64,000 bases of DNA, taken from contig NZ_WWGH01000001.1 in assembly GCF_009865135.1 (NCBI RefSeq), positions 1,798,001 to 1,862,000 on the forward strand. The letters are read 5' to 3'. The notes below the pieces were generated by a model. It saw nothing but the letters and a program-made list of their open reading frames with translations, did no database searches and was not told where the DNA came from. The first letter of the stretch is position 1. Each line of letters starts with the position of its first letter. This DNA is from Streptomyces sp. SID8374. GTDB taxonomy: Bacteria > Actinomycetota > Actinomycetes > Streptomycetales > Streptomycetaceae. Both the position numbers and the translations under genes were made by a program. This document shows, one piece after another, positions 1 through 7,515 of the stretch.

Positions 1-2
1 CC

Positions 3-323
3 CGCACCGCCCTGCGCAACCGGCACGAACGGAAACTGGAACTGCTGGAGGCGGCGAAGCAGGAGCGCCTCGCACTGGAGGCCGCACACAAGTCGCCGGA
101 GCCGGTGTGCGGCTGCACCCACCACCTCGCCAAGCACGACAAGCAGGGCCGCTGCCATGAGCAGGTAGAGGTGCCGACGGCCTGGGACGAGAACAAGAAG
201 CCGCTGCGCTACGAGGTCGGCCAGTGCAACTGCCAGCAGTACGTGGGCCCGCAGCCGCTCTCGCAGGTGTACGCGGAGGAGCTGACGGACCGCTGGCCGA
301 CGGACCCGCCCACCACCACGTAG
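3..323 (+). CDS. C-terminal part of a cysteine-rich hypothetical protein (5' truncated by window edge)
   Basis: The reading frame is open from the first bases of the window to a TAG at 321-323, so the gene starts upstream and only about 106 residues are visible. The first 30 residues are charged and Leu/Ala/Glu-rich, as in an amphipathic or coiled-coil helix. The rest carries CGC-THH, a single Cys and a CNC motif, a spacing suited to binding a metal, probably zinc. I do not recognise the family. It ends convergently with the next gene, 31 bases away. Confidence 0.7.
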   Translation, partial: RTALRNRHERKLELLEAAKQERLALEAAHKSPEPVCGCTHHLAKHDKQGRCHEQVEVPTAWDENKKPLRYEVGQCNCQQYVGPQPLSQVYAEELTDRWPTDPPTTT

Positions 324-354
324 CCCGCGCCCCGTCGCGGATCCGACGGCACCC

Positions 355-828
355 CTAGCTCAGGTGATGCTGCGCCCAGTCGGAGACACCGCTCAGCCGG
401 GCGGCGGCCTTGGCCGGGTCGCCGGTCCGGGTGGGCTGGTCCACCTCGAAGTCGTAGCCGGTCAGACCGCTCTCCTCCTCCGCGATGCGGGCGATGCGAT
501 AGGCCACTTCCATCACGGCCGACGCGTCCGCCCCCGAGTAGCGGTAGGCGACCTCGATACCGGCGGTGTCCCCGCAGTAGTCGAACTGCACGCGTCCCGG
601 CGGGCCGACCGTCTCGAACGTCAGGCTGTACAGGTACTCCGCCGACCCGACCGCCCCGACCTCCCCCGAGACCCGGTCCAGGATCCGGTCCCATGCGGCC
701 CGCTGCGCGTCGGTCAGCCGGAGCAGGGGCAGGTCGGCGTCCGGGTCGAAGCCGGCGTTGAGACGATCCACCGCCTCGTGGAGCGTCGAGTCCGCCGGTA
801 TGCGCACCAGCATGATGTCGTAGGTCAT
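355..828 (-). CDS. hypothetical protein, 157 aa
   Basis: Starts with ATG at 828 (MTYDIMLVRIP) and ends with TAG at 355-357. It is soluble and acidic, with no signal peptide or membrane segment. The opening MTYDIMLVRIPADSTLHEAVD is typical of small Streptomyces proteins of unknown role. The middle (YLYSLTFETVGPPGRVQFDY) looks like beta strands followed by a helical C-terminus. It is a single-gene unit facing away from the Fic gene. No function can be assigned. Confidence 0.75.
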   Translation of the reverse strand: MTYDIMLVRIPADSTLHEAVDRLNAGFDPDADLPLLRLTDAQRAAWDRILDRVSGEVGAVGSAEYLYSLTFETVGPPGRVQFDYCGDTAGIEVAYRYSGADASAVMEVAYRIARIAEEESGLTGYDFEVDQPTRTGDPAKAAARLSGVSDWAQHHLS

Positions 829-925
829 CAGGTGAACCTACGAGACGGCCGGTTTCTCGGTGACAGCGCCCTCTCGGCCCACACCTCACGCAGGAACCCC
901 TGAAGAGAAGCGCCACTCAGGCACA

Positions 926-963
926 GCTTCGACAGGATGACACCCTGTGGGTATCATTGCGTC
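926..963 (+). promoter_or_regulatory. predicted promoter of the Fic gene, giving a leaderless message
   Basis: TTCGAC at 928-933 and TATCAT at 952-957 are separated by 18 bases, and the ATG at 964 lies at the expected start of transcription. There is no Shine-Dalgarno sequence before that ATG, consistent with a leaderless mRNA. The half-sites ACAGG (932-936) and CCTGT (944-948) form an inverted repeat in the spacer and could be an operator. Inference from sequence only. Confidence 0.45.
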
Positions 964-2112
964 ATGCTGTACGAAACGCCCAGGCTCTCCACCACCGACC
1001 ACCACATCCTGGCCGAGGTCGCCGACATGCGTAGCGCCCTGCGCCACGCCGTACAGCAAGCTCCCACCAAGTGGACTCTCGATCTGCGCCGCCATCTGAC
1101 CGCATCGGCCATCGCAGCGTCCAACACCATCGAGGGCTACGAAGTCGATGCCCGCGATGTCGCCGACCTCATGGACGACGCACAGGAGAAGGTGGACGTC
1201 ACCGAGGCGAACCGCGCGGAGACCGTCGCCTATCAGCAGGTCATGACCTACATCCAGTCACTGCACGACGTCCGCGATTTCGAGTACAGCAAGGGCCTGC
1301 TCAACGCACTGCACTGGATGTTGCAGGGGCACCACCACACGCACAAGCCTGCCGGGCAGTGGCGGCGCGGCCCGGTCTTCATCACCGCCGCCGGCGACCC
1401 CCATGCAACCGAGTACGAGGGCCCCCACGAAGACGACGTGGCCGCCCTGATGGGCGAGTTGGTCGACTGGCTCAACACCGGCGACCTCGACTCCGACCCA
1501 CTCGTCCGCGCCGCGATGGCCCACTTCAACCTCGTCAAGATCCACCCGTGGGCCGATGGCAACGGCCGCATGTCCCGCTCCTTGCAGACCCTCCTGATCG
1601 CCCGAGAAGGTGTCCTCGCCCCCGAGTTCTCCTCCATCGAGGCCTGGCTGGGCATGCCCGGTCACACCTGGGACTACTACAGGGTGCTGCGCGAGGTCGG
1701 CGGTCCCGTCTACAGCCCGAAGCGGGACACGTCAGCGTGGATACGGTTCAACCTGCGTGCCTATCACGAGCAGACCCAGCGTGTGCAGCACCGCGTGGAT
1801 CGCTCCAACAGGTGCTGGATCCAGCTGGATGAGCAACGGGACGCACTCGGCGCCACCGAGCGTCAGATCACCGCGTTGCACGAGGTCGCCGTGACCGGCC
1901 GGGTGCGCCGCTCCCGCTACGAGAAGGCGGAAGGGATCAGCGAACAACAGGCCCAGCGCGATATGCAGCACCTGATGCGCAGGGACCTCCTGACCCCCGT
2001 CGGCAATACCAAAGGCCGCCACTACGTACCCGGCCCCCGCTACCCGCAGGACGTTCTGGCCACGGCCGCCGCCCGTCACACGATCCGCGACCCCTACGAG
2101 AACATCGCCTGA
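964..2112 (+). CDS. Fic/DOC family AMP-transferase-like protein with C-terminal winged helix
   Basis: A 382-residue protein with the Fic active-site loop HPWADGNGRMSR near residue 194, which matches HxFx(D/E)GNGRxxR with Trp in place of Phe. Fic enzymes transfer AMP or a related group from a nucleotide to a target hydroxyl. Residues 53-58 (SNTIEG) fit the (S/T)xxxE(G/N) inhibitory helix, N-terminal to the core as in class II Fic proteins, so the protein probably self-inhibits. The last 90 residues resemble the winged-helix DNA-binding tail common in this family. An in-frame ATG at 937 exists, but the one at 964 sits exactly where a leaderless start is predicted. No toxin/antitoxin partner is adjacent. 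The target is unknown. Confidence 0.88.
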   Translation: MLYETPRLSTTDHHILAEVADMRSALRHAVQQAPTKWTLDLRRHLTASAIAASNTIEGYEVDARDVADLMDDAQEKVDVTEANRAETVAYQQVMTYIQSLHDVRDFEYSKGLLNALHWMLQGHHHTHKPAGQWRRGPVFITAAGDPHATEYEGPHEDDVAALMGELVDWLNTGDLDSDPLVRAAMAHFNLVKIHPWADGNGRMSRSLQTLLIAREGVLAPEFSSIEAWLGMPGHTWDYYRVLREVGGPVYSPKRDTSAWIRFNLRAYHEQTQRVQHRVDRSNRCWIQLDEQRDALGATERQITALHEVAVTGRVRRSRYEKAEGISEQQAQRDMQHLMRRDLLTPVGNTKGRHYVPGPRYPQDVLATAAARHTIRDPYENIA

Positions 2113-2147
2113 CCGCATCGCCGGGTTCACCAGGGGCCACCCATTCG

Positions 2148-2189
2148 TCAAAAAGAGCCTCTGAACAGCGAATCCGCTGTTCAGAGGCC
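2148..2189 (-). terminator. Rho-independent terminator of rnpB
   Basis: A perfect 14-bp stem (2157-2170 with 2175-2188) closes a 4-base loop. On the minus strand it is followed by a run of five T (plus-strand AAAAA at 2150-2154). It lies directly after the 3' end of the RNase P RNA on that strand and is the only classical stem plus T-tract terminator in the window. Confidence 0.85.
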
Positions 2190-2199
2190 CCTACGGCAG

Positions 2200-2616
2200 A
2201 ACGAGCCGGCCTCTACGCCGGGTTCTGTCGCCCGGTCGCCTCGCGGCGGCCGGGGAGACGGCCATCCATCTAGGACCGGCATTGCTGCCGGCCTCGTGCG
2301 GTCTACCCGTGAACTCGGACGAGCAGCCCTCGAACGTTCACGCAGGGCCGTCCCATCGCTGGAACGACCCCTCTTGACCTTGCTCCGGGTGGGGTTTACC
2401 TAGCCGCCTGAGTCACCTCAGGCGCTGGTGGTCTCTTACACCACCGTTTCACCCTTACCCGGGGCCGAGGCCCCGGGCGGTCTGTTTTCTGTGGCACTGT
2501 CCCGCGGGTCACCCCGGGTGGCCGTTAGCCACCACCCTGCCCTGTGGAGCCCGGACGTTCCTCGGGGGGATCCGAGGATCCCCACGCGGCCGTCCGGCCG
2601 ACTCGTCTGCCGTATC
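2200..2616 (-). ncRNA. rnpB: RNase P RNA, bacterial class A
   Basis: The catalytic RNA of ribonuclease P, which trims tRNA 5' leaders. Read on the minus strand, the region starts near CGGACGAGTCGGCCGG and ends with GACAGAACCCGGCGTAGAGG, hallmark 5' and 3' regions of actinobacterial rnpB. The conserved core containing GGTAAACCCCAC, and the GGTG/ACCG helices that bind the tRNA CCA end, are present in order. Length is about 410 nt, usual for class A. A terminator follows. The exact ends are estimates to within about 10 nt. No protein-coding gene in this stretch has plausible codon use. Confidence 0.93.
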
Positions 2617-2723
2617 CGCCATCCTACCGGGCCGTACCGGCAGCTCAGCCGAAGTCCCGGTCAGCCCCGCTCAGCGCTGGTCGGTCCCCGGTCAATCGCC
2701 CGCCTCCAGGCCGAAGGTGACAC

Positions 2724-2760
2724 TTGACCTTGCCGCAGCGGCAGGGTTTCTACTGGCCGC
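2724..2760 (+). promoter_or_regulatory. MerR-type promoter/operator with 19-bp spacer
   Basis: TTGACC (2724-2729) and TCTACT (2749-2754) are 19 bp apart, the over-long spacer typical of MerR-activated promoters. The spacer holds the inverted repeat ACCTTGCCGC-A-GCGGCAGGGT. The ATG of the downstream merR-like gene lies seven bases past the -10 box, so the message is probably leaderless and the gene autoregulated. Confidence 0.75.
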
Positions 2761-3516
2761 ATGCGTATCGGAGAGATCGCCGCGCTCGTCGGAGTCACCT
2801 CCCGGGCGATCCGGCACTACCACCACATCGGGCTGCTGCCCGAGCCCGCCCGGCGGGCCAACGGGTACCGGGCGTACACCGTCCGCGATGCCGTGCTGCT
2901 GGCCCGGATCCGGCGGCTGACCGAGATCGGGCTCGCCCTCGACGAGGTGCGGGACGTGCTGGCGGATGACGCGGGGCGGGAGCTGGTCGAGGTGCTGGGG
3001 GAGCTGGACGCGGATCTGGCCCGGCAGGAGCGGGAGATCCGGGAGCGGCGGCGGGTGCTGGCCGCGCTGCTGGAGGCGCCGCTCACCTCGGACGGGCCGC
3101 TCTCCCCCGCCCTGGCCGCGCTGCTGGAGAGTGCGCCCGCCACCGCGTCCCCGGCGGCCGCCAAGGACCGCGAGCATCTGGCGTTGCTGGATGCGGCGGG
3201 GGGTGCGGGCGGGTCCGAGGTGTTCGCGGCGCTGCGACCGCTGGCCGAGAACCCCGGTGTCACGGCTCTGTACGAGCGGCTGGACGAGCTGGCCGGGGCC
3301 GGGGAGGACGATCCCCGGATCGCGCCGCTGGCCGCCGATCTCGCCGCCGCCGTACCGGATGAGGTCCTTGCGGTGATCCCGGAGGGCGCGTCGCTGGCTA
3401 CGGGGGTCGGGCGGGCGCTGCTGGACGACTATCCGCCCGCGCAGCGCGAGGTGGTGCGCCGGGTGATGGAGGCGATGGGCGAGCGGATGCGCCGAACCCG
3501 AGGGGAGACTTCGTGA
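2761..3516 (+). CDS. MerR family transcriptional regulator, 251 aa
   Basis: The N-terminal winged helix-turn-helix begins MRIGEIAALVGVTSRAIRHYH and continues with the wing GLLPEPARRANGYRAY, the classic MerR DNA-binding region (residues 1-70). A helical segment follows, rich in Glu and Arg (about 75-105), where MerR proteins dimerise. The remaining 140 residues are an alanine/leucine-rich effector region without the cysteines of metal sensors, so a small organic ligand or no ligand is more likely. Its own operator/promoter lies immediately upstream. The GTG of the next membrane-protein gene overlaps its stop (GTGA), so the two form an operon. Confidence 0.9.
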   Translation: MRIGEIAALVGVTSRAIRHYHHIGLLPEPARRANGYRAYTVRDAVLLARIRRLTEIGLALDEVRDVLADDAGRELVEVLGELDADLARQEREIRERRRVLAALLEAPLTSDGPLSPALAALLESAPATASPAAAKDREHLALLDAAGGAGGSEVFAALRPLAENPGVTALYERLDELAGAGEDDPRIAPLAADLAAAVPDEVLAVIPEGASLATGVGRALLDDYPPAQREVVRRVMEAMGERMRRTRGETS

Positions 3517-4214
3517 GTACCGAGAAGCGGGCAGGGCTGCGGGCCGTGGTGGAGCGGGTGGTGCCGGTGGTCGTGCGGCGGTTGGTGGTCCACGAGTTCC
3601 GGGCGGTGCACAGTCTCGGGCTGTGGGTCGTACGCCGTCGCCACCGGCTGCCGGAAGGGGCGCTGCCCGTCCCCTACACGGAACCGCAGACCGGGACGAT
3701 GTGGGCGTTCCTCTTCGCCTCCGTCCTGGAGACCGTGGTGCTGGCCCTGGTGATCCCCTGGCCGCTGGTCCACCTGATCCTGCTCGTGGTGGGCGTGTAC
3801 GGGACGGTGCTCATCGTCGCCCTGCACGCGACCTGCGTGACCCGGCCGCATGTGGTGGGGGCCGACGGTTCGCTGCGGCTGCGCTACGGCGCCCTGTTCG
3901 ATCTGCGGGTGCCCGCCGCCCTCGTCGCCTCCGCCCGGGTGGAGCGGCGCTTTCCGGACGGCGGCGGGCTCGTGCGGGTCGGCGGGGACGGGGTGGTCGA
4001 TCTGGCGGTGGGGAGTCAGACGACGGTGACCGTGGAGCTGACGGAGCCGGTGGAGTTCGTACGCCCGCTGGGGCGGCGCGGGAGCGCCCGTACGCTCCGG
4101 TTCCACGCGGACGATCCACGGACGGCCGTCGCCGCGCTCACGCGCGGGCCGGTGCCTCCCCCGCTCACGCCGGAGCGAACAGCACCGTCTTCGCCGCCGG
4201 ACCTGCCTGCGTGA
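3513..4214 (+). CDS. membrane protein of unknown function, 233 aa, co-transcribed with merR
   Basis: Starts with GTG overlapping the merR stop by four bases. Two adjacent hydrophobic segments (about residues 67-84 and 86-106, FLFASVLETVVLALVIPWP and LILLVVGVYGTVLIVALHA) form a helical hairpin. The region after them is beta-rich and probably cytoplasmic; it ends in a Pro-rich tail. The coupling suggests it is the target, or a sensor partner, of the MerR regulator. The last 50 bases overlap the end of the convergent ribonuclease gene. No catalytic motif is visible. Confidence 0.8.
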   Translation: MSTEKRAGLRAVVERVVPVVVRRLVVHEFRAVHSLGLWVVRRRHRLPEGALPVPYTEPQTGTMWAFLFASVLETVVLALVIPWPLVHLILLVVGVYGTVLIVALHATCVTRPHVVGADGSLRLRYGALFDLRVPAALVASARVERRFPDGGGLVRVGGDGVVDLAVGSQTTVTVELTEPVEFVRPLGRRGSARTLRFHADDPRTAVAALTRGPVPPPLTPERTAPSSPPDLPA

Positions 4215-5607
4215 GCCGGACCCGTAGCCGCTCCCCCAGCGGGAGCGCGGCCGTGCCGCCCTCGATCCGGCCCACGATCGCCGGGTCCCGGAGGTGGACC
4301 GTGCCGACGGTGGGGTTCCGCTCCTGGATGTCGACGACGTACGCGTCGAAGAGCTCGCCCACCCGGTCCTCCAGCAGCACCGCCTCGACCAGGTCGACGC
4401 AGGCCCGCTCCACGGCGCCCGCGCGGCGCGTTCCCTCGGCCATCTCCTTCGGGAGCGCGGGGAGCGCCTCCCGTACCCACTCCGGGGGCTCCTTCCCGGC
4501 GGTGGCCGCCAGGCAGAGCTCGGAGGCGTACCGGTCGACCAGGCGGCGCAGCGGTGCCGTGCAGTGCGTGTAGAGGTCGGCGACGGCCGCGTGGACGGCG
4601 GGGTCGGGGAGTTCGCCGTGGTCGAAGGCGGTGTAGCCGGCGCCGCGCAGCAGGGTGGTGCACTCCTGGAGGAACGCCGCGTGGTTGCCCTTGGTCGGGT
4701 CGAGGGAGCGGACGACCTCGGCGTACGGGACGTGGTGCGGCCAGTCGATGCGCAGGGCGTGGGCGGAGCGCCGCAGCCGGGCGACGGCTCCGTCCGGGGC
4801 GATCGGCAGGGTGCGGAGGATGCCGGTGCCCGTCTCGGCCATCAGGTGGGCGGCGGCCATGCCGGTGAGCAGGGAGACCTGGGCGTTCCAGTCCTCGGCG
4901 GGGAGCGGGGCTCGGTAGGCGAGGCCGTAGGAGCCGTCGTGCTCGGTGATCTCCTGCTCGGGAACGTTCAGCGAGATGCCGCCGCGCGCGAGTTCCTGCT
5001 CCTCGCGGAGCCGTCCGATGTCCCGGAGCAGGGCGAGCGGTTCTTCGGCCGTGCCCGTGTCGATCTGCCGTTGGACGCCCGCGTAGTCGAGTTTCGCGCG
5101 GCTGCGGACCAGGGCCCGGCGTACGTCGGTGGCGACCGTACGGCCGTCGCTGTCCAGGTCGATCCGCCAGAGCGCGGCGGGGCGGGTGGCGCCGGGAAGG
5201 AGGCTGGCGGCGCCCTCGGAGAGGACGGTGGGGTGGAGGGGGATCCGGCCGTCGGGGAAGTAGAGGGTGGTGACCCGGCGGTGGGCCTCGGCGTCGAGTG
5301 CGCCGCCCGGACGGACGAAGGCGGCGACGTCCGCGATGGCGTAGTGCACCCGGTAGCCGTGGTGGCGGCGCTCCAGGTGCATCGCCTGGTCCAGGTCCGT
5401 GGAGGCGGCCGGGTCGATGGTGAGGAAGGGCAGGTCCGTGGCGTCCTCGTGGGCCGACAGCTCCGGCTCCCGCACCGCCTCCGCCGCCTCGGCCAGCACC
5501 TCGGCCGGGAAGCCGGCGAGGAGGCCGAGTTCGGTGCGCAGGGCGCGCAGGGCGGCCCCGAGCGAGCAGTCGGCGGCGCCGGTCATACGCAGGTGGCGGC
5601 GGGGCAT
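4165..5607 (-). CDS. RNB-domain (RNase II/R-like) ribonuclease, 480 aa
   Basis: Contains the RNB signature near the N-terminus: LPFLTIDPAASTDLDQAMHL (DxxxxxDxDD-like acidic cluster that binds two metal ions), then YRVHYAIADVAAFV and TLYFPDGRIPLHPTVLSEGA. Such enzymes degrade RNA processively 3' to 5'. Further along are AYRAPLPAEDWNAQVSLLTG and YTHCTAPLRRLVDRY, also conserved in RNase II relatives. It lacks the cold-shock domains of RNase R and has only a short C-terminal beta region, as in many actinobacterial members. Start: ATG at 5607 (MPRRHLRM); the ATG at 5586 is an alternative. The frame stays open far upstream, but that stretch is repeat DNA. Confidence 0.9.
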   Translation of the reverse strand: MPRRHLRMTGAADCSLGAALRALRTELGLLAGFPAEVLAEAAEAVREPELSAHEDATDLPFLTIDPAASTDLDQAMHLERRHHGYRVHYAIADVAAFVRPGGALDAEAHRRVTTLYFPDGRIPLHPTVLSEGAASLLPGATRPAALWRIDLDSDGRTVATDVRRALVRSRAKLDYAGVQRQIDTGTAEEPLALLRDIGRLREEQELARGGISLNVPEQEITEHDGSYGLAYRAPLPAEDWNAQVSLLTGMAAAHLMAETGTGILRTLPIAPDGAVARLRRSAHALRIDWPHHVPYAEVVRSLDPTKGNHAAFLQECTTLLRGAGYTAFDHGELPDPAVHAAVADLYTHCTAPLRRLVDRYASELCLAATAGKEPPEWVREALPALPKEMAEGTRRAGAVERACVDLVEAVLLEDRVGELFDAYVVDIQERNPTVGTVHLRDPAIVGRIEGGTAALPLGERLRVRLTQAGPAAKTVLFAPA

Positions 5608-5690
5608 GGACCGAGCGTAGGCCGGGAGGGGGCGGGCGGCATCCGGGGGCGGGCCCGTACCGGTCGCCGTGCGGACAGCTAGGGCCCGGC

Positions 5691-5897
5691 GGCGCCGTAC
5701 AGCCTGCACACGCCCTCGGCGCCGTGCGAGCAGCCACCCCTCCGGCACCGTACAGCCTGCGCACGCCCTCGGCGCCGTGCGAGCAACGGCCCCTCCGGCG
5801 CCCGCCCCCGGCGCCGTACGAGTGGCGCGCCCCCGGCACCGTACGCCCCGGCCCCGCCCCGGCACCGTACGACCCCAGCCCCTCCCCGGCACCGTAC
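5691..5897. repeat. array of eight GGCRCCGTRC motifs at about 26-bp spacing
   Basis: GGC(G/A)CCGT(A/G)C starts at 5691, 5718, 5744, 5771, 5810, 5835, 5861 and 5888, that is at steps of 27, 26, 27, 39, 25, 26 and 27 bases. The first four also share their flanks, forming two tandem copies of a roughly 53-bp unit. It fills most of the 385-base gap between the divergent RNB ribonuclease and yaaA genes. No coding signal is convincing here. Confidence 0.8.
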
Positions 5898-5992
5898 GGG
5901 AACCCCCGCCCCGCCCCCGTACCCTTGCCGAGGACCCGGAGTGCCCGCATGCCCGCCGGGGCCGCTCGTCGTGCGTACGAAGGAGAACCGCC

Positions 5993-6793
5993 GTGCTCGT
6001 GCTGTTGCCGCCCTCCGAAGGAAAGGCCGCCTCGGGGCGCGGGGCTCCCCTGAAGCCGGAGTCGCTGTCGCTGCCGGGGCTCGCCGAGGCCCGGGCGGCG
6101 GTCCTGGAGGAGCTGGTCGGCCTCTGCCAGGCGGACGAGGAGAAGGCCCGTGAGGTGCTCGGGCTGAGCGTGGGTCTGCGGGGCGAGGTCGGGAAGAACG
6201 CCGAGCTGCGGACCGCCGGGACCCGGCCGGCCGGGGAGCTGTACACGGGGGTCCTGTACGACGCCCTCGACCTGGCCTCCCTGGACGCCGACGCCCGTCG
6301 CCGCGCCGCGAAGTCGCTGCTGGTCTTCTCCGGGCTCTGGGGCGCGGTGCGGATCGGCGACCGGATTCCGCCGTACCGCTGTTCGATGGGCGTGAAGCTC
6401 CCCGGCCTCGGAGCGCTCGGCGCGTACTGGCGTAAGCCCATGGAGGCCGTCATGCCCGAGGCCGCCGGGGACGGGCTCGTCCTGGACCTGCGGTCCTCCG
6501 CCTATGCGGCGGCCTGGAAGCCGAAGGGCGAGGTGGCCGCGCGTACGGCGAGTGTGCGGGTGCTCCAGTCGCAGATCGTGGACGGGGTGGAGAAGCGGTC
6601 CGTCGTCAGCCACTTCAACAAGGCGACCAAGGGGCGGATGGTGCGGGACCTGCTGATGGCGGGGGCGCGGCCGAAGGACCCGGAGCGGCTGGTGGATGCG
6701 CTGCGGGACCTCGGGTACGTGGTCGAGGCCGAGGCCCCTGCGCGGGCCGGGCGGCCGTGGTCACTCGATGTGGTGGTGACGGAGATCCACTAG
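5993..6793 (+). CDS. yaaA: YaaA/DUF328 family protein (peroxide stress protein), 266 aa
   Basis: Begins with the YaaA-type motif LVLLPPSEGK and contains YTGVLYDALDL and SGLWGAVRIGDRIPPYRCSM, all conserved in the family. E. coli YaaA limits free iron during peroxide stress and binds DNA; the role here is inferred from family membership. GTG at 5993 is chosen because AAGGAG lies 7-12 bases upstream; the frame is open further upstream only through the repeat array. The protein is full length (family about 250-260 aa), cytoplasmic, and stands alone between the ribonuclease and the KDPG aldolase gene. Confidence 0.88.
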   Translation: MLVLLPPSEGKAASGRGAPLKPESLSLPGLAEARAAVLEELVGLCQADEEKAREVLGLSVGLRGEVGKNAELRTAGTRPAGELYTGVLYDALDLASLDADARRRAAKSLLVFSGLWGAVRIGDRIPPYRCSMGVKLPGLGALGAYWRKPMEAVMPEAAGDGLVLDLRSSAYAAAWKPKGEVAARTASVRVLQSQIVDGVEKRSVVSHFNKATKGRMVRDLLMAGARPKDPERLVDALRDLGYVVEAEAPARAGRPWSLDVVVTEIH

Positions 6794-6796
6794 CCT

Positions 6797-6823
6797 CGTT
6801 GCACCCTGCGCAACGGGCGTTGC
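6797..6823. promoter_or_regulatory. possible operator, CGTTGC half-sites
   Basis: CGTTGC (6797-6802) and GCAACG (6810-6815) form an inverted repeat with a 7-base spacer, and a third CGTTGC follows at 6818-6823. The site lies 34 bases before the KDPG aldolase start. Position and symmetry suggest a regulator site; no regulator gene is adjacent. Confidence 0.35.
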
Positions 6824-6856
6824 AGATATCGCTGGCGGCGCGGCAGGATGGGTCCC

Positions 6857-7510
6857 ATGACCTCCTCCTCGCCGCCGCCCGCCGCGCCCTCCGCCACCTC
6901 CGTACTGGATCTCGCCCCCGTCATCCCCGTCGTCGTCCTGCACGACGCGGCCGACGCGGTGCCGCTGGCGCGGGCGCTGGTGGCGGGCGGGCTCCCGGCG
7001 ATAGAGGTGACCCTGCGGACAGCGGCCGCGCTGGAGTCGATCCGGGCCATCGCCGCCGAGGTGCCGGGCGCGGTCGTCGGCGCGGGCACGGTCATCTCGC
7101 CGCAGCACGTGCGGGACACCGTCGACGCGGGGGCCAGGTTCCTGGTCAGCCCGGGGTGGACGGACGCGCTGCTGGAGGCGATGAAGGAGTCCGGGGTGCC
7201 GTTCCTGCCCGGCGTGTCGACCACCTCCGAGGTGGTGGCCCTGCTGGAGCACGGGGTGAGCGACATGAAGTTCTTCCCGGCCGAGGCCGCGGGCGGCACC
7301 GCCTATCTCAAGGCGCTCTCCGCCCCGCTCCCCCAGGCCCGCTTCTGCCCGACCGGCGGCATCTCGCTCACCTCCGCGCCCTCGTACCTCGCCCTGCCGA
7401 ACGTCGCGTGCGTGGGCGGCAGTTGGATGGTGCCGGGCGACGCGATCGCGGCGAAGGACTGGGACCGGGTGGCCCGGCTGGCGGCGGAGGCGGCCGCGCT
7501 CGGGTCGTAA
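6857..7510 (+). CDS. eda: KDPG/KHG aldolase (2-dehydro-3-deoxyphosphogluconate aldolase), 217 aa
   Basis: A class I aldolase that cleaves 2-keto-3-deoxy-6-phosphogluconate to pyruvate and glyceraldehyde-3-phosphate, or 4-hydroxy-2-oxoglutarate to pyruvate and glyoxylate. All family landmarks are present in order: IPVVVL, GLPAIEVTLRT with catalytic Glu50, GAGTV, FLVSPG, FLPGVSTTSE, MKFFPAE with the Schiff-base Lys138, CPTGGIS and VGGSW. Length is normal. ATG at 6857 is preferred over 6848 because of the AGGATGGG just upstream. No Entner-Doudoroff dehydratase gene lies beside it, so a role in sugar-acid or hydroxyproline-type catabolism is equally possible. Confidence 0.92.
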   Translation: MTSSSPPPAAPSATSVLDLAPVIPVVVLHDAADAVPLARALVAGGLPAIEVTLRTAAALESIRAIAAEVPGAVVGAGTVISPQHVRDTVDAGARFLVSPGWTDALLEAMKESGVPFLPGVSTTSEVVALLEHGVSDMKFFPAEAAGGTAYLKALSAPLPQARFCPTGGISLTSAPSYLALPNVACVGGSWMVPGDAIAAKDWDRVARLAAEAAALGS

Positions 7511-7515
7511 AGCCC

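Noticed and set aside
2157..2188. Operator palindrome downstream of the Fic gene
   Set aside because: A T-run follows the stem on the minus strand exactly at the end of rnpB, so it is a terminator.
4016..6613. Long minus-strand open frames over the ribonuclease gene and the repeat array
   Set aside because: The upstream part is translated repeat DNA and the rest is an out-of-frame shadow; only 4165-5607 matches a known family.
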